Shown here in pieces: positions 10,712 to 19,799 of a DNA stretch of 64,000 nucleotides (positions are counted from its first letter, which is position 1; every line of letters begins with the position of its first letter). The DNA is taken from the NCBI GenBank assembly GCA_900316315.1, contig ONCK01000006.1, forward strand, positions 1 through 64,000, written 5' to 3'. Below the pieces are notes generated by a model. It was not told the origin of the DNA. It worked only from the letters and a program-made list of their open reading frames with translations, and did no database searches. Origin of the DNA: an uncultured Prevotellaceae bacterium (GTDB lineage Bacteria; Bacteroidota; Bacteroidia; Bacteroidales; Bacteroidaceae). The position numbers and the translations under genes were made by a program.

Positions 10712-11926
10712 CTACGACGGTTGCTGGTCTATGTTGAGGCGCACCTTGGAGATATGGCGCTCGTCTACCTCGAGTATCTCGAAGTGCAGTTGGTGCAGAT
10801 TGATGTGCTGATGCTTGTGGGGCATGTCTCCTACGATGGAGAGCAGGAGTCCGGCGAGGGTATCGGCGTCGTAGTCGTCGAAGAGCGATTCGTCGAGAAG
10901 GAGGATCTTACAAAATGTGGGTATGCTCACCTTTGCGTCAAATATGTAGCTGTGGTCATCGAGCACCACGTAGGGACGTCGGTCGTCGTCGTATTCGTCG
11001 TTGATTTCGCCGACGATTTCCTCAATGATATCCTCGAGCGTGACGATGCCGGCGACTCCTCCGTACTCGTCTATGGCGATGGCCATGTGGATCTTCTGAG
11101 CCTGAAACTCGTGGAGCAGATTGTCTATCTTCTTGGTCTCGGGGACGCAGAGGTGGGGGCGTACGAGGGTAGACCAGCGGAAGTTGGTGGGCTTGTGGAG
11201 GTAGGGTAGTAGATCCTTGATGTAGAGTATTCCGACGATATTATCGCGCGATACGCTGTAGACGGGGATGCGTGAATACTTGTTGTCGGCGATGATGCGC
11301 AGCACCTCGTTGAAAGGCGTGCGGATGTCGAGGTCTACGATGTCGAGGCGGGGTGTCATGATGTCTCTCACAGTCTCTCCGGCAAACTGCAGGATGTCTT
11401 TGACCATCTCCTCCTGCGTGGCGGCGGGAGCCGGTTCTGCGGGCTGCAGAGGAGCATGGCGGTCGACGAGACGGAAGTCGCGTACGCGGCGGGGCATAAG
11501 GTGGATGAGCGAGGTGTAGCTTGCGAGCAGCCAGCGGCGCAGACGGAGCGATAGTGCCCCTTGGTAGTTCTGCGGGGTGGCTTTGAGCAGCGCGCGGGTA
11601 GCGACGAGGAGTGTCAGAATGGCGATGAGTAGAACAGACAATGCGTAGTAGAGGAGGGCATGCGGCTCGTCAAAAGAGGTTATCTGGCAGGCGATGGCGA
11701 GCGCTAACGTCAGCGGAAGCAGCAGAAGGGGCAAAAAGGCGTCTTGATTGAGAAAGGGGAGGTTGAGGTCGGCATGTCGCTTGCTCTTGCCGCTTGTGAT
11801 GCCAAATATGCGTGCCGTCTTGTGGGGGGAGAGCAGGCTCAGACGACAGTAGGATGCGACGAGCATCAAGTAGAGGATGATGCTGACGACAAGCAATAGG
11901 ATAGAGATAATGTCAGAACTGCTCAT
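10712..11926 (-). CDS. gldE: GldE-like membrane protein with CBS pair and CorC/HlyC domain
   Basis: The chosen start at 11926 gives 404 aa. The first 150 residues contain hydrophobic segments (IISILLLVVSIILYLMLVAS, LPLLLLPLTLALAIA, ALLYYALSVLLIAILTLLVA). Two CBS motifs follow (RDIMTPRLDIVDLD; VGILYIKDLLPYL), then a C-terminal CorC/HlyC transporter-associated domain. This is the layout of the hemolysin-like family that includes GldE, linked to gliding or secretion in other Bacteroidetes. Gliding need not occur here; Bacteroidales keep the gene without gliding. The frame extends upstream only to a TTG at 12001, with no better start. The neighbours ssb and the phosphopantetheinyl transferase match the usual gene order. 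Confidence 0.8.
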   Translation of the reverse strand: MSSSDIISILLLVVSIILYLMLVASYCRLSLLSPHKTARIFGITSGKSKRHADLNLPFLNQDAFLPLLLLPLTLALAIACQITSFDEPHALLYYALSVLLIAILTLLVATRALLKATPQNYQGALSLRLRRWLLASYTSLIHLMPRRVRDFRLVDRHAPLQPAEPAPAATQEEMVKDILQFAGETVRDIMTPRLDIVDLDIRTPFNEVLRIIADNKYSRIPVYSVSRDNIVGILYIKDLLPYLHKPTNFRWSTLVRPHLCVPETKKIDNLLHEFQAQKIHMAIAIDEYGGVAGIVTLEDIIEEIVGEINDEYDDDRRPYVVLDDHSYIFDAKVSIPTFCKILLLDESLFDDYDADTLAGLLLSIVGDMPHKHQHINLHQLHFEILEVDERHISKVRLNIDQQPS

Positions 11927-12209
11927 AGCATGTAAAGTCTGCGCCCCTTGTATCTGGGATTTGGCCTTGGTGATGGCCGTGGCTGAATCGATGGTGCCCA
12001 AGCGGAACCTGTGTGGACGCTTGCGGACATGAGGTCTGCTCTATACCATAATTTATATAGTCTTGCTCCATCGGAAAATAGCCGCATGCCGTATTGGCTG
12101 CTACGGGGCGTGCTGCGTGAGATTGCAGCCAAGGCACTGTATTGCCGACCAGACGCCTGCGGTGATGGAAATCCGATGCACAGACCGCTTGAGGGTACGA
12201 GAAAAGGTC
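11927..12209. other. Spacer between ssb and gldE without a recognisable gene
   Basis: These 283 bases show no conserved protein features in any frame and no clear -7 element reading towards gldE. The spacer is unusually long inside an otherwise compact (-) run, so gldE may have its own unrecognised promoter here. Confidence 0.4.
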
Positions 12210-12569
12210 TTACTCCTTGGCCGGTGCTGCCTGATTGTGGAAGTTGAAGATTTCCAACTTCTCTGCCCATATTTCGGCGCGGGAGTGTGTCTGGCCGTTG
12301 CGGTCGGTATAGCTGCGGGTGTGGAGTTCACCCTCGACGTAGACTTTGTCTCCCTTGCGGATGTATTGTTCAGCAGTCTTGGCGAGGCCCCGCCAGAGAA
12401 TGACGGTGTGCCATTCTGCAGTCTCGGGGACTCGGGTGCCGTCTTTACGCTCGTGGGCGCGATTGGTCGTCGCCAGCACGAGTGTGGCTACGGCTACGTC
12501 GGGCGAAACATACTTCACCTCAGGGTCTTTTCCCACGTTGCCGATAAGCATTACCTTGTTGAGTGACAT
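12210..12569 (-). CDS. ssb: Single-stranded DNA-binding protein, short form without acidic tip
   Basis: The 119-aa protein is essentially one OB-fold: it opens with MSLNKVMLIGNVGKDPEVKY and includes EWHTVILWRGLAKTAEQYI and GDKVYVEGELHTRSYTDRNG, standard SSB blocks. It should bind single-stranded DNA as a tetramer. The C-terminus ends NQAAPAKE and lacks the acidic tip (DDIPF type) that recruits partner proteins. Reading past the stop in all frames gave no lost tip. It may therefore be a secondary SSB. It follows the DUF4293 gene by 33 bases. Confidence 0.92.
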   Translation of the reverse strand: MSLNKVMLIGNVGKDPEVKYVSPDVAVATLVLATTNRAHERKDGTRVPETAEWHTVILWRGLAKTAEQYIRKGDKVYVEGELHTRSYTDRNGQTHSRAEIWAEKLEIFNFHNQAAPAKE

Positions 12570-12602
12570 AGTGTAGGGTGTTGATGGGATAGGTCAGACT
12601 TG

Positions 12603-13034
12603 TTAGCGTATACGGTCGGCATTGCGTACCTTCTCCTCGTCCTTATGGATAAACCTTAAGGCCAGGAAGAGCAGGACTACGATGGCGATAGCTGCAAAAA
12701 AGAGATTTTTGTTGAGCATCGTCCATCCGAGTTGAGTACGTATCGTATAAAACCATACGCAGTAGAATAAGCTGAGCCAAATGCCGGTCTTGGTCCACGT
12801 CATCTGGCGTTTGCGATGCTTGAAGAGGCTGATGGCAAAGACTGAGATGAGAAAAATCAGCCAAATGAGGCCCTCTCCGATGGTAAAGAGCAATGGCGTG
12901 CCACGCGAACCGCCCTGCGATTCGTATCCTGTTTGACCCAGTTGGGGGAAGATGGCTTGCCACATGATTGTTCCCAGGACAGCGGCGATTACCGCTGCGA
13001 GGAGCAACCATACGGTCTGTATACGCTGTATCAT
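12603..13034 (-). CDS. DUF4293 membrane protein
   Basis: A 143-aa protein with four hydrophobic segments. The first (TVWLLLAAVIAAVLGTIMW) directly follows the family-typical start MIQRIQ; the others are GLIWLIFLISVFAISLF, WLSLFYCVWFY and FFAAIAIVVLLFLAL. The length and pattern match DUF4293, a Bacteroidetes inner-membrane family of unknown function. It starts 15 bases after the rpoZ stop and belongs to the bamD-rpoZ unit, an order seen widely in Bacteroidales. Confidence 0.85.
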   Translation of the reverse strand: MIQRIQTVWLLLAAVIAAVLGTIMWQAIFPQLGQTGYESQGGSRGTPLLFTIGEGLIWLIFLISVFAISLFKHRKRQMTWTKTGIWLSLFYCVWFYTIRTQLGWTMLNKNLFFAAIAIVVLLFLALRFIHKDEEKVRNADRIR

Positions 13035-13049
13035 AGTAGGCGGACGGGA

Positions 13050-13382
13050 CTAAAATTTAGCTTTCTCTTCCCGTGGATTGCGGTAGTAGATCTTACCGTC
13101 AAGAAACTCTTGCTCTGCGATAAGCGATGGCTTGGGCAGACGCTCGTAGTAGCGGGAAATCTCAATCTGCTCCCGGTTTTCGAACTCCTCGTCCAGACTG
13201 TCATTCTTGGATCCGAACTCCTTTAGCTTCTGCTGCAGGTCATTCTTGATATCCACGGCAATCTGATTGGCGCGCTTGCTCATGATGACTACGCTCTCGT
13301 ACACATTGCCGGTCGGTTCGCTGAAATCCATTAAGTTCCTAGTAACGGTCGTTGTAGGGGTGTCCGTGTTTTTGTAACTCAT
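13050..13382 (-). CDS. rpoZ: RNA polymerase omega subunit (Bacteroidetes type)
   Basis: A 110-aa protein with the blocks SKRANQIAVDIK and NREQIEISRYYERLPKP, typical of the Bacteroidetes omega/Rpb6-like subunit that supports assembly of the RNA polymerase beta' subunit. Position between bamD (44 bases upstream) and DUF4293 (15 bases downstream) is the conserved order of the group and supports the call. Confidence 0.9.
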   Translation of the reverse strand: MSYKNTDTPTTTVTRNLMDFSEPTGNVYESVVIMSKRANQIAVDIKNDLQQKLKEFGSKNDSLDEEFENREQIEISRYYERLPKPSLIAEQEFLDGKIYYRNPREEKAKF

Positions 13383-13426
13383 AGTGTGTGTGATAAGTAT
13401 ATCGATAGTTTGTATGGTATGTCTTG

Positions 13427-14251
13427 CTAAAGAGCCTTGACGGCTTTTTGCGACTTCTCGTAGATTTCCTTGGCCTTGGAGATAAAGGAGGAGTTGGGGT
13501 ACTGGTTGACAAAACCGTAATACTCGTCGATGGCGTCGGTATAGCGCTCCTTCTGCTTGCTCTTGACGCTCGAGAGAGCCAATTCATATTTGGCCTTGAG
13601 AATCAAGATGGCGAAGTCCTCCTTGCGACTTGCGTAGGGATAATCTTTGAGTGCATTTTCGGAGGTGATAATGCAGGCCTCGTAGTTGTTGCCTCCCATG
13701 GTGCAGTTGCCAAAGTAGGTCCCCAGATTGTAGTAGAGGCGGGCTGCCTGATACTCCTTCTCAATCAGCTGGTCCTGAAGCTCAAATATCATTTCCCGGG
13801 CCTTGGGTGCAAAGCGGCTTTCCGGCGCTATCTCGAGAAAACTCTGGAGCTGGGTGATGGCATCGTAGGTGTCCGTTTGGTCAAGCTGCGTGGTAGGGAC
13901 GGACATATACAGACTACGGGCAGCATAGAAGCGGGCTTCGTCGACGTGGTGGCCGGTGGGGTAGGTCTGGCAGTACTTCTTGAGATAGTCCTCAGAGGTG
14001 ACGTAGTCGTGGCCCAGATATTTCCACATGCCGTAGAGGAAAAGCGGTTCGTCGCCCTTCTCCGTACCCTTCATGGCGGGAATGACGTCGGTGAGCATAA
14101 AGGCTGCGTCGTTGTACCGTCCTACGGCTGCCAGTTGCTTGGCATACTCGTACTTGAAGTCGGTGTCGGCACTCTTGAGCGCCTTGTTGTAGTGACCGCA
14201 GGAGGTGAATGCCAGCAGTGTGAGTCCGATGAGTAAAGCCTTAGATTTCAT
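13427..14251 (-). CDS. bamD: Outer membrane assembly lipoprotein BamD
   Basis: BamD is a lipoprotein of the beta-barrel assembly machine. The start at 14251 gives a lipoprotein signal with lipobox FTSC (Cys18) and 274 aa in all. Helical TPR-like repeats follow (YEYAKQLAAVGRYNDAAFML; YDAITQLQSFLEIAPESRF; INEYYGFVNQYPNS-like segment near the end). The frame extends upstream to 14323, but a promoter element at 14268-14275 lies inside that extension and rules it out. It leads the unit with rpoZ, DUF4293 and ssb. Confidence 0.92.
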   Translation of the reverse strand: MKSKALLIGLTLLAFTSCGHYNKALKSADTDFKYEYAKQLAAVGRYNDAAFMLTDVIPAMKGTEKGDEPLFLYGMWKYLGHDYVTSEDYLKKYCQTYPTGHHVDEARFYAARSLYMSVPTTQLDQTDTYDAITQLQSFLEIAPESRFAPKAREMIFELQDQLIEKEYQAARLYYNLGTYFGNCTMGGNNYEACIITSENALKDYPYASRKEDFAILILKAKYELALSSVKSKQKERYTDAIDEYYGFVNQYPNSSFISKAKEIYEKSQKAVKAL

Positions 14252-14267
14252 GCCCAAATTTTGAGTG

Positions 14268-14298
14268 CAAAGATACAACTTCCTATACACATCTGCAA
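14268..14298 (-). promoter_or_regulatory. Promoter of the bamD-rpoZ-DUF4293-ssb unit
   Basis: On the minus strand TATCTTTG (14268-14275) is a full -7 match. A TTG at 14296-14298 lies 20 bases upstream, the normal -33 distance. The -7 box ends 16 bases before the bamD start codon. Confidence 0.6.
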
Positions 14299-15270
14299 CG
14301 TTCTGACGCCTTAAAATCAACAAAACAGACTAAAATATCGTTATCCGTCCGTCTCCGGCATTGCGACGCTGCATGAAGGGGATTATTTGTCCGAGGGCGT
14401 CGGGGAATACCAAATGTCGAGGCTCTCTGGCTGGAATGGCTGTCTATAGGGCTGTTAGCTTGAATAGGTCTGCTGTCGAGTCCCTCTTGCCGTCTGTCTG
14501 TGCCCTGCTATGCCGCTTGGTGGCCGGAAGCTGCGGCGTGGACCCTGTCCCGGAACTTGGGTTCACCGTGAAAAAAGTGGAACTCAGCTTTACTATTCTC
14601 GACTGTGGGGAGAAAATATGAGTATGATTTTTTTATTATAAAAAATGTGCGTTGCCAGGCAGAAGACATCAGATGTCGTGGAGGTAAGTCGCCTTGTTTG
14701 TGCAACAAAGTCGGATATAGTTATATTAGGTCCGATGTAATTTAAGCTGGAAGACGAGTTGCTAAGTGTTTATCCTTAGAGAGTTATAAAAATGTCAGAT
14801 TGTCTTTTTCAATTGTCAGGTTTTATTAAGGTGTTACAGCGCCATTTTGGGACGAAATAGGAGCTTCCCGCCTCTCTCGGATGAGATGGACGGGCGGAGA
14901 ATAGCCATCAAAAAATTATATAAAATATTTTTTCAATTTTGACGCCGCTCGTATGCAGTCTCATGGGGAGGCGTAGGATGGCTGCGGGACAAAATAAGTA
15001 TCGGGCCTGCGGTCAACGGTGACTTATGAGGCATTGGCTCTTCGGACGATGTAGGAGCGACTGGACGGGGCGGACGAGTCGAGGTCCATCGTGCATGTGA
15101 AGGGAGATGTCTGCATATTGGTCGCTCTTTTGGCGGGTGCGTCGGTCGAAGCTTCGCGACGGCGGACAGCATTTGCACAGCCCCGTTGTGCGGCGGGGCC
15201 GAGATGTGTAGTCTGGTGGGCTGTCTGCAAAATCAGGGTCCGCTCTGCGCCTTGTACCAGCAAAATCCCG
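14299..15270. other. Gene-free stretch of about 1 kb with two palindromic elements
   Basis: No open frame has protein-family features and no tRNA was seen. The stretch holds an A/T palindrome (T7-ATTAT-A6 type) at 14627-14646 and, 59 bases later, a member of the ACAAGG hairpin family at 14705-14738. A further run of alternating A and T tracts lies at about 14910-14940. Confidence 0.5.
14705..14738. repeat. Degenerate member of the ACAAGG/TCGGA hairpin family
   Basis: ACAAAGTCGGATATAG is followed by TAGGTCCGATGT; TCGGA and TCCGA form the closing stem. The left arm differs from the copies at 45388 and 51832 by only a few bases. Confidence 0.5.
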
Positions 15271-15278
15271 TATATTTG
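15271..15278 (+). promoter_or_regulatory. -7 promoter element (TATATTTG) upstream of mutT
   Basis: TATATTTG matches the -7 consensus, with a TTG at 15252-15254. It predicts a leader of roughly 130 bases before the mutT start codon. Confidence 0.4.
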
Positions 15279-15413
15279 TATCGGACAGGCTAAGAGCACA
15301 AAGCATGCTACTCGCTGCGCTGAGGCTTGGTGACGGTGCCAGAAAGGCTCCGGTACGGACGATCTGACAGTTGGGATAGCCTGCCCCTTGTAAGCGATAA
15401 GGACAAAATACCG

Positions 15414-15821
15414 ATGAAGACAGTCAATGTGGTCGCTGCCGTGATACGGAGAGCTGACGGATGCACTTTTGCCACGCAGCGCGGATACGGTGAGTGGAAG
15501 GACTGGTGGGAGTTTCCCGGTGGCAAGGTAGAGCCCGGTGAGGATCCGCCATCGGCCCTCAGACGCGAGATACGCGAGGAACTCGACACGGAGATACGGG
15601 TGGGGGAGCGGCTCTGCCATGTGGAGTATGACTATCCGCACTTCCACCTGTCGATGGACTGCTACTTGTGTGAGGTCGTGACCGGTAAATTGACACTCCT
15701 CGAGCATGAGGCAGCACGTTGGCTTAAGCCTGACGAGATGGACCAAGTGCACTGGTTGCCTGCCGACCTTCAGGTCGTTTGTAGGCTCGCTTTGCGCGAG
15801 AAGACGGACCCCTCAGCCTGA
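15414..15821 (+). CDS. mutT: MutT-type Nudix hydrolase (8-oxo-dGTP diphosphatase-like)
   Basis: A 135-aa Nudix enzyme. The Nudix box spans about residues 37-59 (GGKVEPGEDPPSALRREIREE); the two glutamates of the REIREE core bind metal. Start MKTVNVVAAVIRRADG is typical of MutT-like proteins; the frame is open upstream to 15327 but without homology. The expected reaction is hydrolysis of oxidised nucleoside triphosphates to monophosphates, protecting the pool from mutagenic bases. Other Nudix substrates cannot be excluded. It stands alone between two gene-poor gaps. Confidence 0.87.
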   Translation: MKTVNVVAAVIRRADGCTFATQRGYGEWKDWWEFPGGKVEPGEDPPSALRREIREELDTEIRVGERLCHVEYDYPHFHLSMDCYLCEVVTGKLTLLEHEAARWLKPDEMDQVHWLPADLQVVCRLALREKTDPSA

Positions 15822-16023
15822 TAGCGGCGAGGCCGATGCCAAGCCACGGATTTCCTCCTGTTTCTGCTGAGACTCATCACCGAAAGGGCAGTTCTGACTC
15901 CGGCATGACTGGATGCCGCCTGACCGTCTTCCCCTTGCCTTGTGCCCGTTGCTGTAGCGCGAGGTAGTGGACGGGATGCAATATAAATTTGGGGCAGGAG
16001 GTATTCAGGTCGCATTTTTTGCG

Positions 16024-16031
16024 TAAGTTTG
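16024..16031 (+). promoter_or_regulatory. -7 promoter element (TAAGTTTG) of the DUF4494-yggS unit
   Basis: TAAGTTTG matches the -7 consensus 83 bases before the DUF4494 start codon. No convincing -33 TTTG lies at the right distance. The preceding 200 bases after mutT show nothing else. Confidence 0.45.
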
Positions 16032-16114
16032 CAGGTCAGTAGCGGAGGCTTTAGCGCCGATGCCGGATAATGTTGGAATTAACTGAATGATACTAACCTT
16101 TATATCGCAGAATA

Positions 16115-16549
16115 ATGTACGATTGGTTTGAATGTAAAGTAAAATATGAGCGTCTGCAAGAGGACGGCTCAGTCAAAAAGGTGCCCGAGACCTATCTGGT
16201 AGAAGCTTTCAACTTCACAGAGGCAGAAAAACGCGTTACCGAGGAGCTCAAGCCCTTTGTCAAGGGTGAGTTTGACATAGATAATATCCACAAGGTCAAG
16301 TATATGGAGATATTTGACAGTGACGTGGAGAGCGACGACCGCTGGTATCGCCTCAAGCTCCAGTTTGTGACGCTTGACGAGAAGAGCGGCAAGGAGAAGA
16401 AGTCGGTCAGCGCCGTGCTGGTCAAGGCCAACTCAATCGCCCGCTCGCTGGAGAATTTTGAGAAAGGGACCAAAGACTCCGTGACGGACTTCACCATCAC
16501 GCAGGATGTGGAGACGCCGATTATGGATGTCTTCCACTATGGCAAGTAG
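16115..16549 (+). CDS. DUF4494 protein
   Basis: A 144-aa soluble protein with the blocks MYDWFECKVKYE, PETYLVEAFNFTEAEKR and DVETPIMDVFHY, matching the Bacteroidetes family DUF4494 of unknown function. It lacks a signal peptide and membrane segments, so it is cytoplasmic. It precedes yggS by 20 bases, a pairing common in Bacteroidales that suggests a shared transcript. Confidence 0.85.
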   Translation: MYDWFECKVKYERLQEDGSVKKVPETYLVEAFNFTEAEKRVTEELKPFVKGEFDIDNIHKVKYMEIFDSDVESDDRWYRLKLQFVTLDEKSGKEKKSVSAVLVKANSIARSLENFEKGTKDSVTDFTITQDVETPIMDVFHYGK

Positions 16550-16569
16550 GAGGCTTGTGAGCAAACAAA

Positions 16570-17256
16570 ATGGGAAAGATAGCTGACAATCTCAGACAGA
16601 TCAAGGAGAGCCTGCCACAGGGCGTGACGCTGGTGGCAGTCAGCAAGTTTCACCCCGTAGATGAGGTGATGGAGGCCTATGATGCCGGACAGCGTATCTT
16701 TGGCGAAAATATCGTGCAGGAGCTTCGTACCAAGCACGAACAGATGCCCAAGGACATAGAGTGGCACTTCATCGGACACCTCCAGACCAACAAGGTCAAG
16801 TATCTGACCCCCTTCGTCTCCATGATACACTCGGTCGACAGCCTCAAGCTGCTCTCGGAGATAGACAAGCACGCAGCCCGCGACGGACGCGTGATTCCCT
16901 GTCTGCTCCAGGTTCATGTAGCTCAGGAGGAGACAAAGTTTGGTTTTACGCCGGACGAATTGCAAGAGATGCTCGACGAGGGTAGCTGGAGAGCCCTGCT
17001 GCACGTGCACATCAGGGGACTGATGTGCATGGCGACCAATACAGACGATACTGCTCAGGTGGCACGCGAGTTTGATCGCGTCAAGACGCTCTACGATACG
17101 GTCAAGGCACGCTTCTTCGCCGACCAGCCCGACTTTGACCTGCGTTCGTGGGGCATGAGCGGCGACTACGAGATCGCCGTGGCCCATGGCAGCAATATGG
17201 TGCGCGTGGGGAGCAAGATATTTGGCCCCCGTCCGTATCCTAAGACGGAGAATTGA
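16570..17256 (+). CDS. yggS: YggS-family pyridoxal 5'-phosphate homeostasis protein
   Basis: A 228-aa protein of the PLP-binding YggS/PROSC family. K26 in AVSKFHP is the expected cofactor lysine. Family blocks GENIVQE, EWHFIGHLQTNKVKY and GLMCMATN are present, and the closing VRVGSKIFGPRPY is the usual C-terminus. The family buffers and delivers PLP and has no known catalytic reaction. A PLP-dependent aminotransferase starts 36 bases downstream, which fits this role. Confidence 0.93.
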   Translation: MGKIADNLRQIKESLPQGVTLVAVSKFHPVDEVMEAYDAGQRIFGENIVQELRTKHEQMPKDIEWHFIGHLQTNKVKYLTPFVSMIHSVDSLKLLSEIDKHAARDGRVIPCLLQVHVAQEETKFGFTPDELQEMLDEGSWRALLHVHIRGLMCMATNTDDTAQVAREFDRVKTLYDTVKARFFADQPDFDLRSWGMSGDYEIAVAHGSNMVRVGSKIFGPRPYPKTEN

Positions 17257-17292
17257 CATTTAATACCATACAACAATATAGAAGATTCAGAC

Positions 17293-18492
17293 ATGCCCCA
17301 GATTTCGGAAAGAAGCCATAATATGCCGGAAAGCCCGATCAGGAAGCTGGCCCCCCTTGCCCAGCAGGCACGGGACCGAGGCATCAAGATATACCATCTC
17401 AATATCGGCCAGCCCGACCTGCCTACGCCCAAGGAAGCCATCGAGGCTATACGCCATCTGGACCGGCGTGTGCTGGAGTACAGCCCGAGTCAGGGCTTCA
17501 GAAGCTATCGCGAGAAGCTCGTGGACTTTTATGCGAAGTACAATATCCATGTGGAGGCCGACGACATCATCATCACTAGCGGCGGAAGCGAAGCTGTGCT
17601 CTTTGCCTTCATGTCTACGCTTAACCCGGGCGATGAGATCCTGATTACGGAGCCGTTTTATGCCAACTATCTCGCTTTTGCCATCAGTTGCGGGGCTGTC
17701 ATCCGCACCATTTCGACGACGATTGACGAGGGCTTCTGTCTGCCTAAGGTCGAAAAGTTTGAGGAGATGATCAGCGAGCGCACGCGTGCCATCATGATCT
17801 GCAACCCCAACAACCCGACGGGATACCTCTACACGCGGAGGGAGATGAATCAGATCCGGGATCTGGTCAAGAGCCACGACCTCTACCTTATATCCGATGA
17901 GGTGTATCGTGATTTCATCTACACGAGCAGCCCTTACATCAGCGCCTTTCATCTGGAAGGCATTTCCCAAAATGTGATCCTCATCGACTCGGTCAGCAAG
18001 CGCTACAGCGAGTGTGGCCTGCGCGTGGGGGCTCTTGTGACCAAGAATGAAAGCGTGCGTCGCTCGGTCATGAAGTTTTGCCAGGCACGACTCAGTCCGC
18101 CTCTTATCGGCCAGTTGGCCGGTGAAGCCTCGCTCTCAGCCGGCGATGACTACATGCAGGATGTCTACGAGGAATACCTGCAGCGACGCAAGTTTCTCAT
18201 AGACCGCATCAACCGCATTCCCGGTGTCTATACGCCGATACCGATGGGCGCCTTCTATACCGTCGCCCAGTTGCCCGTAGACGACAGTGAGAAGTTTTGT
18301 GCATGGTGCCTGACGGACTTCAACTACGAAGGCGAGACAGTCATGCTTGCTCCCGCGTCGGGATTTTACATGACTCCCGGCATGGGCCGCGACCAGGTGC
18401 GTATCGCCTACGTGCTCAATTGCGAAGATCTGGCCCGCGCCATCCATGTGCTCGAGCGTGCACTGGAGGCCTACCCGGGCCGTACCATATAG
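17293..18492 (+). CDS. Class I/II PLP-dependent aminotransferase (aspartate aminotransferase-like)
   Basis: A 399-aa fold-type I aminotransferase. Visible motifs are NPNNPTG (171-177), SDEVYRDF (201-208) and SVSKRYS with the PLP lysine at 236. The carboxylate-binding arginine is in the late GRDQVRIAYVLN segment. It most resembles bacterial aspartate-type enzymes, transferring the amino group of aspartate or another amino acid to 2-oxoglutarate. The exact substrate is not certain. A second possible start is the Met at 17323. It lies in one run with yggS and the LolE-like permease. Confidence 0.88.
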   Translation: MPQISERSHNMPESPIRKLAPLAQQARDRGIKIYHLNIGQPDLPTPKEAIEAIRHLDRRVLEYSPSQGFRSYREKLVDFYAKYNIHVEADDIIITSGGSEAVLFAFMSTLNPGDEILITEPFYANYLAFAISCGAVIRTISTTIDEGFCLPKVEKFEEMISERTRAIMICNPNNPTGYLYTRREMNQIRDLVKSHDLYLISDEVYRDFIYTSSPYISAFHLEGISQNVILIDSVSKRYSECGLRVGALVTKNESVRRSVMKFCQARLSPPLIGQLAGEASLSAGDDYMQDVYEEYLQRRKFLIDRINRIPGVYTPIPMGAFYTVAQLPVDDSEKFCAWCLTDFNYEGETVMLAPASGFYMTPGMGRDQVRIAYVLNCEDLARAIHVLERALEAYPGRTI

Positions 18493-18540
18493 CCCCCAGT
18501 CAAGAACCGATACATCATACCCACAGCCAACTGCATCGCT

Positions 18541-19785
18541 ATGAGATTCACATTATTCATTGCCCGCCGCCTCTACTCCGACAAGCCGGACCGCCGGCCT
18601 GTGACTAGTTTGGCCGTGCGTATCGCCACGGTGGGCGTGGGAGTGGGGTTGGCTGTGATGATCGTGTCGGTATGTATCGTGCTCGGCTTCAAGCACGCCA
18701 TCAGTGAGAAGGTGAGCGGCTTCGCCGGCCAGATTGAGGTTTACAATGCCACTTCTGATGACTCTCCCATGAGCCTGGCCATCTATACGAGCGACAGCGT
18801 CATACGTGCGCTTGAAAGTGTGCCGGGAGTCAAGCATGTGCAGAGGGTCTCGACCAAATTTGGCATACTCAAGACTGACCAAGACTACAAAGGCATCGTC
18901 TTCAAGGGACTCGGCCCGCACTATGACCACACCTTCCTCGGCCGTCATATCACGGAGGGCAAACTTCCGGTGTACGCGCTGGGACAAAATGAGAACGAGA
19001 TCGTCATCAGCAGCCGACTGGCCAAGGAGATGGGCCTGCGGCTCGGCGACAAGGTCTTCGCCTATTTCCTGGAGGACAATGTCAGGATGCGCCGCTTTCA
19101 TGTGGCAGGCATCTACAATACGGATATGTCCCAGTTTGATGACAATATTGTCCTGACCAATCTCTACACGGTCAACCAGCTCAACGGCTGGGACACTTAT
19201 CAGAGTTCCAATCTCGAGCTTCAGCTCAACGACTTCGCCCAGCTCGACCAGGTCTATCCTCGGGTGGTCGATGTCACCCGCGATCTGCCAGCCCCCATCG
19301 GCGGTAGCTACGTCGCCTATACCGTCAAGCAACTCTACGCTCAGATATACGACTGGCTGCAACTGCTCAATCTTAATATATGGATTATCCTGGGACTGAT
19401 GATTGTGCTTGCCAGTCTCACCATGGTCAGTGGCCTGCTCATCCTTATCCTGGAGAAGACCTCCACCATCGGCATCCTCAAGGCACTGGGAGCTACCGGA
19501 CGCTCCATACGCCACATCTTCATCTACTATGCCACCTTCATCATCGGTCGTGGCCTGATATTGGGCTATGCACTCGGCCTCGGGCTTAGTTTTATCCAGT
19601 ATCAGTGGCACCCCATTACACTCAATCCCGAAAAATACTACGTCGGCCATGTGCCTATCCTCTTTGACTGGACGTGGATCGTGTTGCTGGGCGTCGGAAC
19701 TCTCGTGCTGTGCGTACTGTCGCTCGTCGTGCCCAGTTTTGTCGTGAGCAATATCCGGCCGGCCAAAGCCATCAAGTTTGATTAA
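18541..19785 (+). CDS. FtsX/LolC-LolE-type ABC transporter permease
   Basis: A 414-aa inner-membrane protein with the MacB/FtsX topology: one N-terminal membrane segment (ATVGVGVGLAVMIVSVCIVL), a large periplasmic domain (about 60-270), then three segments near the C-terminus (IWIILGLMIVLASLTMVSG; FIIGRGLILGYALGLGL; WIVLLGVGTLVLCVLSLVV). The end SNIRPAKAIKFD is typical of the family. In Bacteroidetes such permeases are assigned to lipoprotein release from the inner membrane. The partner ATPase is not next to it. A 416-codon open frame on the opposite strand is a composition artefact. Confidence 0.85.
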   Translation: MRFTLFIARRLYSDKPDRRPVTSLAVRIATVGVGVGLAVMIVSVCIVLGFKHAISEKVSGFAGQIEVYNATSDDSPMSLAIYTSDSVIRALESVPGVKHVQRVSTKFGILKTDQDYKGIVFKGLGPHYDHTFLGRHITEGKLPVYALGQNENEIVISSRLAKEMGLRLGDKVFAYFLEDNVRMRRFHVAGIYNTDMSQFDDNIVLTNLYTVNQLNGWDTYQSSNLELQLNDFAQLDQVYPRVVDVTRDLPAPIGGSYVAYTVKQLYAQIYDWLQLLNLNIWIILGLMIVLASLTMVSGLLILILEKTSTIGILKALGATGRSIRHIFIYYATFIIGRGLILGYALGLGLSFIQYQWHPITLNPEKYYVGHVPILFDWTWIVLLGVGTLVLCVLSLVVPSFVVSNIRPAKAIKFD

Positions 19786-19799
19786 CTCATGCCACACAG

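Noticed and set aside
12100-12215. Frameshift that removed the acidic SSB tail
   Set aside because: No frame downstream of the stop encodes an acidic proline-phenylalanine tip or the usual Pro/Gln-rich linker.
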